Source of the DNA: a virus
DNA length: 28,223 nt
Direction: 5' to 3' (one strand)
IMG/VR virus record: IMGVR_UViG_3300033142_001985
Coordinates: 1-28,223 of that record
The translations under genes were made by a program, and so were the position numbers. Below are positions 6,751-14,844 of this stretch, in pieces. Under the pieces are notes generated by a model. That model was not told the DNA's origin, searched no databases, and saw nothing but the letters and a program-made list of their open reading frames with translations. Position 1 is the stretch's first letter. Every line of letters begins with the position of its first letter.

Positions 6751-7113
6751 ATGGCAATAATTACCTCAAGAGGCACGATTGATATTCCAAGCATGGGCAG
6801 ATTGCCCACTCAAAAAGGCATCAGTTTTAGTTATGGCAATGCTAAGCGTGAGCCCGTGATGGGCGATAGTGGACTTTTAGGAAATACGGAAGAATACACA
6901 GACGCACCATCAATTAAATGCAAATTGTCAGATACAAGCGCGCTGGATAAGCAGCAATTAAAAGATGTGATTGATGAAACCGTCACGCTGCAACTCAACA
7001 ACGGCCAAACATTCACGCTTAATAATGCTTTTTTGTCCGATGTTTTAGAAATAGATGCCTCCAGCGGTGACATCGAAGTCACGTTTTTTGGTTCTGAACT
7101 GATTAAAATATAA
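6751..7113 (+). CDS. Tail tube protein, Mu gpM-like (PF10618 type)
   Basis: A 120-aa protein forming the inner tube. The order of elements follows the Mu tube family: an initial GTIDIPSMGRLPTQKGISFSYG strand-turn-strand, the KREPVMGDSGLLGNTEEYTDAPSI block (family: re-x-v-x-G-x-x-g-x2-E-x4-P-x-I), then TVTLQLNNGQTFTLNNAFLSDVLEIDASSGDIEVTFFG, matching the family pattern of paired strands ending in v-x-F-x-G. Length is typical. GGAGA lies 6 nt before the start. Confidence 0.9.
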   Translation: MAIITSRGTIDIPSMGRLPTQKGISFSYGNAKREPVMGDSGLLGNTEEYTDAPSIKCKLSDTSALDKQQLKDVIDETVTLQLNNGQTFTLNNAFLSDVLEIDASSGDIEVTFFGSELIKI

Positions 7114-7125
7114 GCTTATTATTTC

Positions 7126-7497
7126 ATGCAAAACGGCTTCTCATTTGATGCCCTAAATTTAATAACAACAAATTTAGGGCTCAGGCACGCAGTGCTTGAG
7201 TCATTATTTAGTGATGCAAAAGCGTATCAGTGGCAAGCGACAAGGTTTGGCAATGCTGATAAACGTGGCTGGTGCTTTAAATCAAATCTGGCTGAACATG
7301 GATCTAAAGTCTGGCTTTTGTTGCGAGAAAAAACCACCCCTGAAATTGAAGCCGCCCTTATCGGATATATCAACAAAGCCCTAGAATGGGTGAATGAGTT
7401 CGGAAGTTTTGAACTAATCACAGAGCGCTTAGTTAATCGTATTAATTTTCAACTTAAGGTTAATTATCACGATATAGAAATTGAGATTGTCAATTAA
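7126..7497 (+). CDS. Baseplate protein, Mu GP46 family
   Basis: A 123-aa protein with the GP46-family signature DKRGWCFKSNLAEHGSKVWLLLREKTTPEIEA, where family members show DRRGWWGD followed by GSRLWLL-x-R-x-K-x-T. The rest (YINKALEWV ... VKVNYHDIEIEI) also fits the helix-then-strand C-terminal half. This is the counterpart of P2 gpW and T4 gp25, part of the inner baseplate ring. No ribosome site is evident; the gene starts 12 bp after the tube stop. Its stop abuts the next ATG. Confidence 0.88.
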   Translation: MQNGFSFDALNLITTNLGLRHAVLESLFSDAKAYQWQATRFGNADKRGWCFKSNLAEHGSKVWLLLREKTTPEIEAALIGYINKALEWVNEFGSFELITERLVNRINFQLKVNYHDIEIEIVN

Positions 7498-8244
7498 ATG
7501 CAAACTGATTTACAAAGTGTCATAGACCGAATTATCGCTGATTATGAGCTAAGAACGGGCGAACAAGCCAATGCTAATCAAGTAATTGAGGCGCTAATCG
7601 GCGCTTACGGCGGTGCAGCACACGCTATTTATAGATATATTGATAATCGCCTTCTGCAAATATTCCCAGAAACAGCAGACGAAGATTATTTGGATTTATG
7701 GGCTGGAATCGCAGGTATTACTCGTTTTGAAAATGAAAGTATTGACGATTATCGTTTGAGAATTGAAATCGCACTTCAAGACCGCAGCCGCTTTGGCACG
7801 ATCGATGATCTGCGCGCTTGGGTGATTGTTTATGATGATATTGATTTTAGTTATGCCATTGCCAATGAGCCCGATTTTGGCTATGCCACTTTAGTTTTGG
7901 GGAATTATGGCGTTTTATCAGAAGAAAGAAAAACAGAAATAAGACTAGAGATTGAAGCAAGAATGGCGGCAGGCTCACGCTTATTTGTCATACAATCGCC
8001 AGTGCAGTTGGTTGATTTTCAAATTTCGGTTGATTTATCTTTTCAAGAAGATATTAGAACTGTCTTGAGTGCATTTATCAAGAGCACTAATATTAATATA
8101 CACGGGCAAATAACTGTTGCACAAATACATGCTCAGATTGATACTATCACTAATGATTACGTTTTAACAGCCCCCGTCATCACTCATACAGCAGAAAATT
8201 CAAATCATCTTAAATTAGGATTAATGGAATGGTTGACACCTTAA
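7498..8244 (+). CDS. Baseplate J-like protein (Mu gp47), compact form
   Basis: A 248-aa wedge protein of the baseplate. Residues 1-80 match the gp47/J N-terminus, including HAIYRYIDNRLLQIFPETADEDYLDLWAGIAGI, where the family has a Y-x-x-ID-x2-x-Q-x-PDTA-x2-x-L-x4-x-x-G. Residues 85-165 match the late region: E-S-x-D-YRLRIEIALQDRSRFGTIDDLRAWV then an RL-x-V-x-SPVQLVDFQISVDLSF segment. The large central beta domain normally between these parts (about 100 residues) is absent, making the protein much shorter than the roughly 360 aa of Mu gp47. The frame is intact and neighbours are normal, so it looks functional and streamlined. Confidence 0.85.
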   Translation: MQTDLQSVIDRIIADYELRTGEQANANQVIEALIGAYGGAAHAIYRYIDNRLLQIFPETADEDYLDLWAGIAGITRFENESIDDYRLRIEIALQDRSRFGTIDDLRAWVIVYDDIDFSYAIANEPDFGYATLVLGNYGVLSEERKTEIRLEIEARMAAGSRLFVIQSPVQLVDFQISVDLSFQEDIRTVLSAFIKSTNINIHGQITVAQIHAQIDTITNDYVLTAPVITHTAENSNHLKLGLMEWLTP

Positions 8245-8708
8245 AATCTGCTGCTGATTATGCAACAGCACTTCAACACCTACTGCCGCCAGGGCAGTAT
8301 TTTAAAGGTGAAAGTGTTGATAAAATAACGCTGGCTGAGGGCGAGGAATTAGCCCGCATTGATGCCAAAATTGATGCTGATTTTGATATTACTAACGCCT
8401 ATTTTGGTTTTAACGTTGATCAAGAAAATTTAGGCTGGACATTGGCAGATTTTGAAGCCATGCTCACCAGCGGCGGTATGAGTAATTTTCTAATATCTGA
8501 TCATTATCATTTGCCATTAGTCGCTGGCTCAAGATGCGGTACAAATTTAGGCACAACTGATAATGTATCGCTTATTCGCATTCATTATCAAGACTCGCAA
8601 CAAGTCTTATTTGATAGTTTGACGCCATTATTAATTAATCATAAACTAGCACACACTCGCATTGAAGCGATTGCCCTGCCCTCTGAAACCTCTAATATTT
8701 TTGTTTGA
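8229..8708 (+). CDS. DUF2313 tail protein (Mu gp48/P2 gpI-like)
   Basis: A 159-aa protein overlapping the J-like gene by 16 nt. The N-terminus SAADYATALQHLLPPGQYF is the DUF2313 hallmark (Y-x2-x-L-x2-LLP-x-G-x-x-x), followed by a segment of long helices (LAEGEELARIDAKIDADFD) and a C-terminal part with AGSRCGTNL and L-INHKLAHTRI, which family members end with as H-x2-H-T or similar. In Mu and P2 this protein connects the baseplate wedge to the tail fibres. The next gene is the fibre. Confidence 0.85.
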   Translation: MVDTLKSAADYATALQHLLPPGQYFKGESVDKITLAEGEELARIDAKIDADFDITNAYFGFNVDQENLGWTLADFEAMLTSGGMSNFLISDHYHLPLVAGSRCGTNLGTTDNVSLIRIHYQDSQQVLFDSLTPLLINHKLAHTRIEAIALPSETSNIFV

Positions 8709-8727
8709 AAACTGTTAAAATTAAACT

Positions 8728-9372
8728 ATGCACAAAATAAATTCCCCAGGTCACGATAATAATCAGTTTGTTGATGAAGATCCCAATAATGCAATTTCTG
8801 GGACAATATTATCAGCCAGTTGGCTCAACACCCTTCAAGAAGAGTTGATTAATATTTTGGTTCTGGCTGGTATCACACCTTCAGAAGCTGATGACGACCA
8901 GTTGGCCGCTGCGTTTATATTACTTGGCGGCTCTAAAGAATGGGCTGATATTTTAAACAAGCCATCGACTTTTAACCCATCGTCACACACTCACTCTTAT
9001 GCAAGTATCACGTCCAAGCCATCGACTTTTAACCCATCGTCACACACTCACTCTTATGCAAGTATCACGTCCAAGCCATCGACTTTTAACCCATCGTCAC
9101 ACACTCACGCTATATATGCACTAGTGTCTGATTTTGTCAAATCGCACGCACAAAGTGGCTATCAAAAATTCCCAGAAGGTTTAATTATTCAATGGAATTT
9201 CAGCATTGCTGGATCCGTATTATTCCCTATTGCTTTTCCAAACAATGTTTTCATAGTGAATGCTACAAGAGATTCCACCGGTTCTACTGATAATCCATCA
9301 AGAATTTCATCACTAACTTTCACTTCATTTACTCTTTCACACACAGGTTATTGGATCGCCATAGGTTATTAA
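8728..9372 (+). CDS. Tail fibre protein with SHTH repeats
   Basis: A 214-aa fibre in three parts. Residues 1-70 are the common attachment head found in many fibres: HKINSPGHDNNQFVDEDP, then GT-x-LSASWLNTLQEEL. Residues about 75-130 contain two and a half copies of a 19-residue unit (KPSTFNPSSHTHSYASITS) typical of collagen-like shafts. The rest, SGYQKFPEGLIIQWNF ... FTLSHTGYWIAIGY, is the short receptor-binding tip of the type that ends in an aromatic-rich sheet. Only one small fibre gene is present. The downstream gene overlaps as TAATG. No clear ribosome site precedes this ATG. Confidence 0.87.
   Translation: MHKINSPGHDNNQFVDEDPNNAISGTILSASWLNTLQEELINILVLAGITPSEADDDQLAAAFILLGGSKEWADILNKPSTFNPSSHTHSYASITSKPSTFNPSSHTHSYASITSKPSTFNPSSHTHAIYALVSDFVKSHAQSGYQKFPEGLIIQWNFSIAGSVLFPIAFPNNVFIVNATRDSTGSTDNPSRISSLTFTSFTLSHTGYWIAIGY
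8961..9108 (+). repeat. 57-bp tandem repeat in the fibre gene (2.6 copies)
   Basis: Units begin at 8961, 9018 and 9075 (the last is about 34 bp). The copies are nearly identical at DNA level, including third positions, so the duplication is recent or kept alike by recombination. One unit encodes 19 residues. Confidence 0.92.
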
Positions 9373-9839
9373 TGAAAAAAATTATGAAATTTGTAAAAAC
9401 AGATTCAAATCAGAAAATCATCGGCTTCTATGACAATATCATATCTAAAGCACCAAACGGCTCGCATGAAATTAGTGATAAAGCGTGGAAAAATGCCCTT
9501 AAAATAGGCGCAAATCATTTTGAGTTTGGGGAATTTAGCATAGTTATTGAGCCACTGACTCAAGAACAATTAATAGCAGAGATTAGAGTAAGATATGACA
9601 GAGAAATTCAAGACATTTGCACTGAAAATCTTTTAAATGATATTAATTCTGCTAGAAGCCTAGCAACAGAACCAAAATCATTATTACAACCCATCGCCAA
9701 AAAAATAACGGAATGGGAATTGGCAAACCAAGAGCAATTTATTGATTTATTTAATGCTGTGAAAGCTGGAAAATTTGACATTGAAAGTTATACGTTCGAT
9801 GATAATTTTGAGCATTTTGAGCATTTTGTTTTTGTTTAA
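9372..9839 (+). CDS. Probable tail fibre assembly protein
   Basis: A 155-aa protein when started at the ATG of the TAATG junction with the fibre stop. A longer open frame begins at 9351 inside the fibre gene, but coupling makes 9372 likelier. It opens with KFVKTDSNQKIIGFYDN, resembling proteins with a short N-terminal module followed by a long helical domain found next to fibre genes, such as Tfa-like or DUF4376 chaperones. The middle, QLIAEIRVRYDREIQDICTENLL, and the later helices support that architecture. The assignment rests on position and general shape. The last codons contain a short duplication (EHFEHF). Confidence 0.6.
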   Translation: MKKIMKFVKTDSNQKIIGFYDNIISKAPNGSHEISDKAWKNALKIGANHFEFGEFSIVIEPLTQEQLIAEIRVRYDREIQDICTENLLNDINSARSLATEPKSLLQPIAKKITEWELANQEQFIDLFNAVKAGKFDIESYTFDDNFEHFEHFVFV

Positions 9840-9854
9840 AAAGGAAGTGAAAAC

Positions 9855-10106
9855 ATGAGCGATTTAATATCAGAAAAGATTTTTTTATCAGATACAAGTT
9901 GGTTACCCATTTTAGTTGATGAAACTGCTACGATTATGCCCACAGCACATAAAGGCGTTGAAATTCGCATTGGCTTGAATGATGAAGCCAGCACGATTCC
10001 TTTTCCAGTTGAGGGCATCACATTTAATCACCCTGTAACCCTTTGGGCGAAGGGTAGAAAAACTGAATTTGGCGGCTCAGTGCTTGGAGTAATAAAAAAT
10101 GATTAA
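9855..10106 (+). CDS. Small hypothetical tail-region protein
   Basis: An 83-aa protein without a family I recognise. It has a good AAAAAGGAAG ribosome site. Alternating hydrophobic residues (LPILVDETATIMP, VEIRIGLND, VTLWAKGRKTEFGGSVLGVI) suggest a small beta-rich fold of the type seen in phage virion decoration or fibre-associated proteins. It overlaps the 957-aa gene by 8 nt, so the two are probably made together and may assemble together. Confidence 0.6.
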   Translation: MSDLISEKIFLSDTSWLPILVDETATIMPTAHKGVEIRIGLNDEASTIPFPVEGITFNHPVTLWAKGRKTEFGGSVLGVIKND

Positions 10107-12972
10107 TGTTAATGGCGATATGTCATCTGATATTGATCAAAATACTACTGATATTGCAGTAATTCAAGACACTTTAGATGCTCATCTTCATAAAACTTTA
10201 TTAGATTTATCTTTCCCTTTCGATGCACACACCATTTCCGCTGAAGCTGGCGATATTCCAGATTTTGCGGCGGCAGGTTGGGTAGCAAATAAACCTGAAA
10301 TCGTTAAAACAACGTATCAGGGGCTTGATGTTTTTGTTTTCCCTGGCACCAATTCGCCAGAAACGGGTAATTTTATTCTTGAAAAACACCTTGCCCTGCA
10401 AGATTTTCAAAATTTGCATTCTTTCGGCGGCGTGTTTGGTGGCGAAGTGGCATTAGATGCCGACCTCGGCGAATTGGGTTTTTTTGCGTCGTATGAACTA
10501 AATATTGGCACGCAGATTTTACAAGCAGATGGCATTACGCCTGTGTTTACTGCAAATTATAAAAGATTTGGCTTGTTTTTTCAGCACGATAATACAAATG
10601 TCACTTTAATTGCTTCGGGCGGCGTAACGGGTTTGATTTTTAATGGCGTTGATACTGCTAGCGTTACAGATTGGCAGGGCAATACTGTTATTAATATCGT
10701 GCCAGAAATTTTACCAGGTGAATTTTTTAAATTTGAAATTCACATTAGAGATGGGCTGGATAAACCCGCTTTTTTATATGTCAATGATATTTTAGTAGGC
10801 AATCCAACCATCACGGCAGGCCGTGGATTTAATACTGTCATTTATGAAGGCGGCTCAGCTACAGGCACTCTCAGATATACGTACGTTCGAAATTTTGGCG
10901 ATACAATTAACACATCTGAAAATGTCGTTATTGCTAATAAGGCTGATTTAGAAAATAGCCGTGGCGTTAAGATTGTTATCCCAAATGGTACTCGTGATTA
11001 TTCTATTTTGCTCGAAAAAGACTTGCATTTGCCTGTTGGTTTCACTTACGAAATCATCTCGCAAACAATCGGAACTCTTGCTTGGAGCCCCAAAGGCACC
11101 TGCTCTAACACTTCTCATATTGCCCAATTCAGTTGCGAAAAATTAAAAGAAACTTGGGATGAAACCTCTTTTTGTGAAATTAACACTATAACTGATCAAA
11201 CGATCTGTGATACCGGCTCGCCAGGACTTTGGGATCCAATTAAGGGGGTTTGCGTCATACCATCGACTGAGTCCGACTGTGCGAGTAGCGGATATCTTTG
11301 GCATGATGGTTGGTGTAGCGATGGCGAATCTAGCAACAAAGAAACTTGCGAATTGAAACCGATCAATGATTGGAATGACGATAATAACGGCATTGCTGGC
11401 ACGATTGAAGGGTTTTCAAGTGGCAAAACAGAATTAAAAGGACTGATGGAAATCGTCAAAACAAATATTTTAAAAGATGGTGCTCAATTCGTCGCTAAAA
11501 CCACATTAACTGAATTTGAATCGCTTAGAACGGGCATGATTTCATACTCAGGCATGAGTCTGCTTGTTGTTGACGGTTTGACTGTTGTTTTTAGCGCAAG
11601 AATGATGCGTTTTGTCAATGAAGTAAGGGGCTCGTCTACTATTGTCACTCGTCCAAGTGTTGAATTTGAATTTACCGAAGGCTTGCAAGCGTCTGATGAT
11701 TTGGGTGTTGTGCATTTTTACGAAGCAGTTGACGGCACCATTTTTGGCTCAGCAAAAACGGACTGGTCAACCCCAATCCAAAGACGAGATTACGCATATT
11801 TAGGCAATGCAGATGTGAATTTGAGTAAAAATGGCTTTGTTCAAGCGAATAATCCGCTTGTGTCAGCCTTTGGTTTGCTCAATGCGTTTGGCGATTATTT
11901 GGCGATTGGTGGTAGCATTAAAAGTGCGGGCGGTAAAGTTATTAATTTTTCAACTAATTTAGCATTAAATATCTCAGGTTACACAGCAGTCGCCTGGGGC
12001 AGAAACTTTAGCAATAGAGCAATGCCCCACACACCAACTTCAACTGACATTTTCAATGCAGATTTACATTTAGGTTATAGAAATTCTGATGTTTCGATGG
12101 TTTTCGGTGCATCGAGTAAAAACCTTAATCCAACCGCTTACCAAAAAATTGAAAATACTAATTTATCCACCGTTCCAGCTGGAAAATTCACAATTCAAAG
12201 GGCTTTCCAATACCCTGGGACTGATTATAATATGATTTTGTTTGGGAGCACTCTTTACGATTCGTTAGACCAAGCGATTTTAAATGCTTCAACTGAGCGT
12301 TATAATCTGCACCCCTCTCTTGTACCAGCCTGCTTTTTGGCTTATATTGTTGTCAAACAAGATGTCACTGATTTAGACGATGCTATTCATAACACCAAAA
12401 CGGCGGCGATACTAAACTACAACGGCCGCACGCATCCCCCAACTATTGGGGCAGAGGAAAGCCCTTCGCTCTCGCTGGAGGCAGGCGGTGAGTTGCGTTC
12501 GATGGTTGATCAATACGCAAATGATATTACTGATCCCATTATTTTTGTTGATTTTGAAATTGGCGAAAATTCACTTTATGGTTGCGAATGGAGCTCAGTA
12601 AGTAAATCAATCAAAAACACTTCGCAAAAAGATATGGTTGTAAATATTGTGCCCCAGGTCGGACGACGAAGCACAGGGCAGAGCGTTGGTTTAGAGATAT
12701 TTATTGATATTTCGTATGATAATGGTGCTAATTATAATGTTGATATTGCAGATACTTATGCGACTTATCAATCAATTGAGGCGCAAATTGGCTCATTAAC
12801 TGCTAGCGTTTTAATCTTTAGAGTTGTACCAAACGCGCAAGTCAGAATCGGCATGATGTTAAGCAATGATGAAACTGAGGTAGGATTAATATCAAATGGC
12901 AAGGGTAATCCAAATCCTGGCGCTTCATTAAGCGGTAGACATCTACCATCTTGCATATTAACCGTTACCTAA
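10099..12972 (+). CDS. Large tail-associated protein with Cys-rich insertion (probable host-recognition or fibre protein)
   Basis: A 957-aa protein, the largest in the window, not matched to a family. The first 35 residues contain a short helix (IDQNTTDIAVIQDTLDAHLHK) as in fibre N-termini; the rest is rich in Gly, Asn, Thr and beta-type alternation, as in fibre and receptor-binding proteins. Residues 335-417 hold eight cysteines (335, 346, 359, 370, 385, 394, 406, 417) in a repeated C-x(5-7)-W-x(4-6)-C-x(8-10)-C pattern, which is unusual for a protein assembled in the cytoplasm and suggests a disulfide-bonded or metal-binding domain exposed on the virion. It lies downstream of the fibre genes and upstream of lysis genes. 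Function is inferred from size, composition and place. Confidence 0.65.
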   Translation: MINVNGDMSSDIDQNTTDIAVIQDTLDAHLHKTLLDLSFPFDAHTISAEAGDIPDFAAAGWVANKPEIVKTTYQGLDVFVFPGTNSPETGNFILEKHLALQDFQNLHSFGGVFGGEVALDADLGELGFFASYELNIGTQILQADGITPVFTANYKRFGLFFQHDNTNVTLIASGGVTGLIFNGVDTASVTDWQGNTVINIVPEILPGEFFKFEIHIRDGLDKPAFLYVNDILVGNPTITAGRGFNTVIYEGGSATGTLRYTYVRNFGDTINTSENVVIANKADLENSRGVKIVIPNGTRDYSILLEKDLHLPVGFTYEIISQTIGTLAWSPKGTCSNTSHIAQFSCEKLKETWDETSFCEINTITDQTICDTGSPGLWDPIKGVCVIPSTESDCASSGYLWHDGWCSDGESSNKETCELKPINDWNDDNNGIAGTIEGFSSGKTELKGLMEIVKTNILKDGAQFVAKTTLTEFESLRTGMISYSGMSLLVVDGLTVVFSARMMRFVNEVRGSSTIVTRPSVEFEFTEGLQASDDLGVVHFYEAVDGTIFGSAKTDWSTPIQRRDYAYLGNADVNLSKNGFVQANNPLVSAFGLLNAFGDYLAIGGSIKSAGGKVINFSTNLALNISGYTAVAWGRNFSNRAMPHTPTSTDIFNADLHLGYRNSDVSMVFGASSKNLNPTAYQKIENTNLSTVPAGKFTIQRAFQYPGTDYNMILFGSTLYDSLDQAILNASTERYNLHPSLVPACFLAYIVVKQDVTDLDDAIHNTKTAAILNYNGRTHPPTIGAEESPSLSLEAGGELRSMVDQYANDITDPIIFVDFEIGENSLYGCEWSSVSKSIKNTSQKDMVVNIVPQVGRRSTGQSVGLEIFIDISYDNGANYNVDIADTYATYQSIEAQIGSLTASVLIFRVVPNAQVRIGMMLSNDETEVGLISNGKGNPNPGASLSGRHLPSCILTVT

Positions 12973-13218
12973 ATGCCAGAAAAATCAACAATCGAGGAGC
13001 GGTTAAGCGTCATTGAAACTGATATTCGTTATTTAACTAAGAGCATTGACCGACTTATTAATAAATTGCCCGATTTATCTGAAGTTGAAATTAGAGTAAA
13101 TGCGCTCGAGGGCAAAGTTTTGGCGTTAGAAACCAAAAGCACAAAAAAAGACTTACTAGTCTGGGGCGCGTTGATTTCTGCTATTATTATTTTAGCAATT
13201 AAGGACGTTTTTTTATGA
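12973..13218 (+). CDS. XhlA-like small membrane protein (putative holin component)
   Basis: An 81-aa protein with an N-terminal coiled coil (IEERLSVIETDIRYLTKSIDRL, then VNALEGKVLALET) and one transmembrane helix at about 61-77 (LLVWGALISAIIILAI) with a short tail. The layout is that of haemolysin XhlA-type proteins, which associate with holins in phage lysis. The gene starts directly at the stop of the large tail gene (TAAATG), with no separate ribosome site. Its end overlaps the start of the next gene by 4 nt (ATGA). A structural membrane-anchored protein is an alternative. Confidence 0.6.
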   Translation: MPEKSTIEERLSVIETDIRYLTKSIDRLINKLPDLSEVEIRVNALEGKVLALETKSTKKDLLVWGALISAIIILAIKDVFL

Positions 13219-13679
13219 AAAAAATCATCATACAATTATCAGCAAAAAACAACATAGTAAGCAGATTAACCCGTTGGGTGACTCGAGGCGAGTTTGCCCA
13301 CGTTGATTTAATTTTGCCAGCATCGCCCTTGATTTTGGTTGGTGCTCATGTATTTGGGGGCATTCAAAAACAAGTATTTAATCAAAAAGATTTTACAAAA
13401 ATCAAACGTTATGAGGTTGAAGTGCCCGATCGTGTGATTGATTGGGTGAGCAAACAAATAGGCAAAAAGTATGACATCATGGCGATTGTGGGCTTTATTT
13501 TCAAACTTCCTGCGCTTGAAAATACATCATCAATTTGCTCTGAGTTCGTATTTAACGCATTAGAACAATCACGATGTTTTCAAAAGAATGTAGATTTTCC
13601 TTCGTCTAAAATCAGTCCAAGAGATTTGCACCTTATTTTACAAATATTAGACTCTGCAGATTGTGCTAAATTATTGTGA
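13215..13679 (+). CDS. Permuted papain-fold (YiiX/NlpC-P60-like) cysteine hydrolase
   Basis: A 154-aa protein with the order His before Cys that marks circularly permuted NlpC/P60 or YiiX-like enzymes. RGEFAHVDLIL gives His29, and SSICSEFVF gives Cys108 followed by Glu110. The intervening strands (YEVEVPD) and helix (VSKQIGKKYDIMAIVGFIF) also fit. Such enzymes cleave peptide or amide bonds, often in cell-wall peptides or lipids. Placed between small membrane proteins and a likely spanin, and with no lysozyme in the window, it may be the endolysin (inference). No signal peptide is visible, so a holin would be needed for export. Confidence 0.7.
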   Translation: MKKIIIQLSAKNNIVSRLTRWVTRGEFAHVDLILPASPLILVGAHVFGGIQKQVFNQKDFTKIKRYEVEVPDRVIDWVSKQIGKKYDIMAIVGFIFKLPALENTSSICSEFVFNALEQSRCFQKNVDFPSSKISPRDLHLILQILDSADCAKLL

Positions 13680-13906
13680 AATGCACCAACGAATATCTAA
13701 AATGTATGGCATTGAGAGAGGCGGTAGTCGCAACAATCAGTAGACGTGTCTTTATCACTCTGCCTATTGTGATTTATTTAAATTATAAATACGGCGATAA
13801 TTTTTATATGCCAATGGCAACCGAAGCTTTAATTTTTGGATTTTTTGGCTCAATAATTCACGATTACACCATAAAAATGATGTTCATTAAAAGCCAGAAA
13901 AAATGA
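13676..13906 (+). CDS. Small membrane protein in lysis region (holin candidate)
   Basis: A 76-aa protein starting with GTG; the GTGA junction overlaps the preceding stop, so coupled translation is likely although no ribosome site is seen. Two hydrophobic segments are visible, about 24-36 (VFITLPIVIYLNY) and 47-63 (ATEALIFGFFGSIIHD), with basic ends (ISRR and KSQKK), consistent with a two-helix holin or antiholin. An ATG at codon 11 is an alternative start. Its stop overlaps the methyltransferase start as ATGA. Confidence 0.55.
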   Translation: MKCTNEYLKCMALREAVVATISRRVFITLPIVIYLNYKYGDNFYMPMATEALIFGFFGSIIHDYTIKMMFIKSQKK

Positions 13907-14649
13907 TAAAATTAATTAACGATGATTGTTTAAAAGCAATGGATAAATTAATTGATGACAGAATTATTGTTGACGCTATCATCACCGATCCACCATATGG
14001 CACAACAGCATGCAAATGGGACACTGTAATTCCTTTTTCTGAAATGTGGCAAAAATTGAATAAGTTAATTAAACCAAACGGCGCGGTTGTTTTGTTCGGT
14101 TCAGAGCCTTTTTCATCTGCATTAAGAATGAGTAATATCAAACGTTATAAATATGATTGGATTTGGGAGAAAGAGAGAGGTACAGGGTTTGCTAGAGCAA
14201 ATAAACAACCGATGCGCAAACATGAATTAATTAGTGTTTTTTATAAAAAACAACCTTACTATTTCAGCCAAGGTGAAAAATTAGCAAAACCATACAGCCA
14301 CGTTTTACCGATTAGTAAATCGGCATCTGATAAAATTTCTGGAACGGGTGTAGATATTAATGGAAAACGAATTAATAAATTACACACTCACACTAAAAAA
14401 CACACTATTTTAAAAATATCAAGAGAACCCAATTCTAAAAAAATACACCCAACCCAAAAGCCTGTCGAATTAATGGAATATCTTGTTAAAACTTATACTA
14501 AAAAAAATGAAACAGTGCTAGATTTCACAATGGGAAGCGGCACAACGGGCGTTGCTTGTAAAAATACAAAGCGCAATTTTATTGGCATTGAATTAGATAA
14601 TGGATATTTTGAAATTGCAAGTGAAAGAATCAACGTGAGTAAAAAATGA
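13903..14649 (+). CDS. DNA methyltransferase, N6-adenine/N4-cytosine type
   Basis: A 248-aa enzyme with the catalytic motif DPPYG at residues 29-33 near the N-terminus and the S-adenosylmethionine-binding motif at the C-terminus (DFTMGSGTTGVACKN from residue 207, then FIGIELD). The order catalytic motif, target domain, SAM motif is that of the beta class (N6_N4_Mtase family). HPTQKPVELMEYLV just before the SAM motif is also characteristic. No restriction enzyme is next to it, so it is an orphan methylase, probably protecting phage DNA from host restriction or marking it. It lies inside the lysis-type cluster, linked by ATGA to the gene before it. Confidence 0.9.
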   Translation: MIKLINDDCLKAMDKLIDDRIIVDAIITDPPYGTTACKWDTVIPFSEMWQKLNKLIKPNGAVVLFGSEPFSSALRMSNIKRYKYDWIWEKERGTGFARANKQPMRKHELISVFYKKQPYYFSQGEKLAKPYSHVLPISKSASDKISGTGVDINGKRINKLHTHTKKHTILKISREPNSKKIHPTQKPVELMEYLVKTYTKKNETVLDFTMGSGTTGVACKNTKRNFIGIELDNGYFEIASERINVSKK

Positions 14650-14665
14650 TAAAAAAAATAAAACT

Positions 14666-14818
14666 GTGGATAACTTAGTTGATAACTATTTTAAGTGTCT
14701 TTATTGTGAGAGTTTTGATTCACCATATTGCATTCACCCTAAGTATGAGTGCTATCCATTTCATCTATTTGTTGAGCATTGCAATGGGTTTATTAGAGAA
14801 CCAAAGAACACACATTAA
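14666..14818 (+). CDS. Cys-rich mini-protein (GTG start)
   Basis: A 50-aa reading frame beginning with GTG shortly after the methylase stop. It contains a C-x2-C pair (KCLYC, residues 11 and 14), further cysteines at 22, 29 and 39, and aromatic residues around a CNGF near the end, like small zinc-ribbon or knuckle proteins common in phage genomes. The start has no ribosome site and no ATG is available in frame, so the boundary is uncertain. The amino-acid pattern looks protein-like, but this could be a chance open frame. Confidence 0.45.
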   Translation: MDNLVDNYFKCLYCESFDSPYCIHPKYECYPFHLFVEHCNGFIREPKNTH

Positions 14819-14844
14819 ATTTTAAATAATATAGGAGAAATAAG

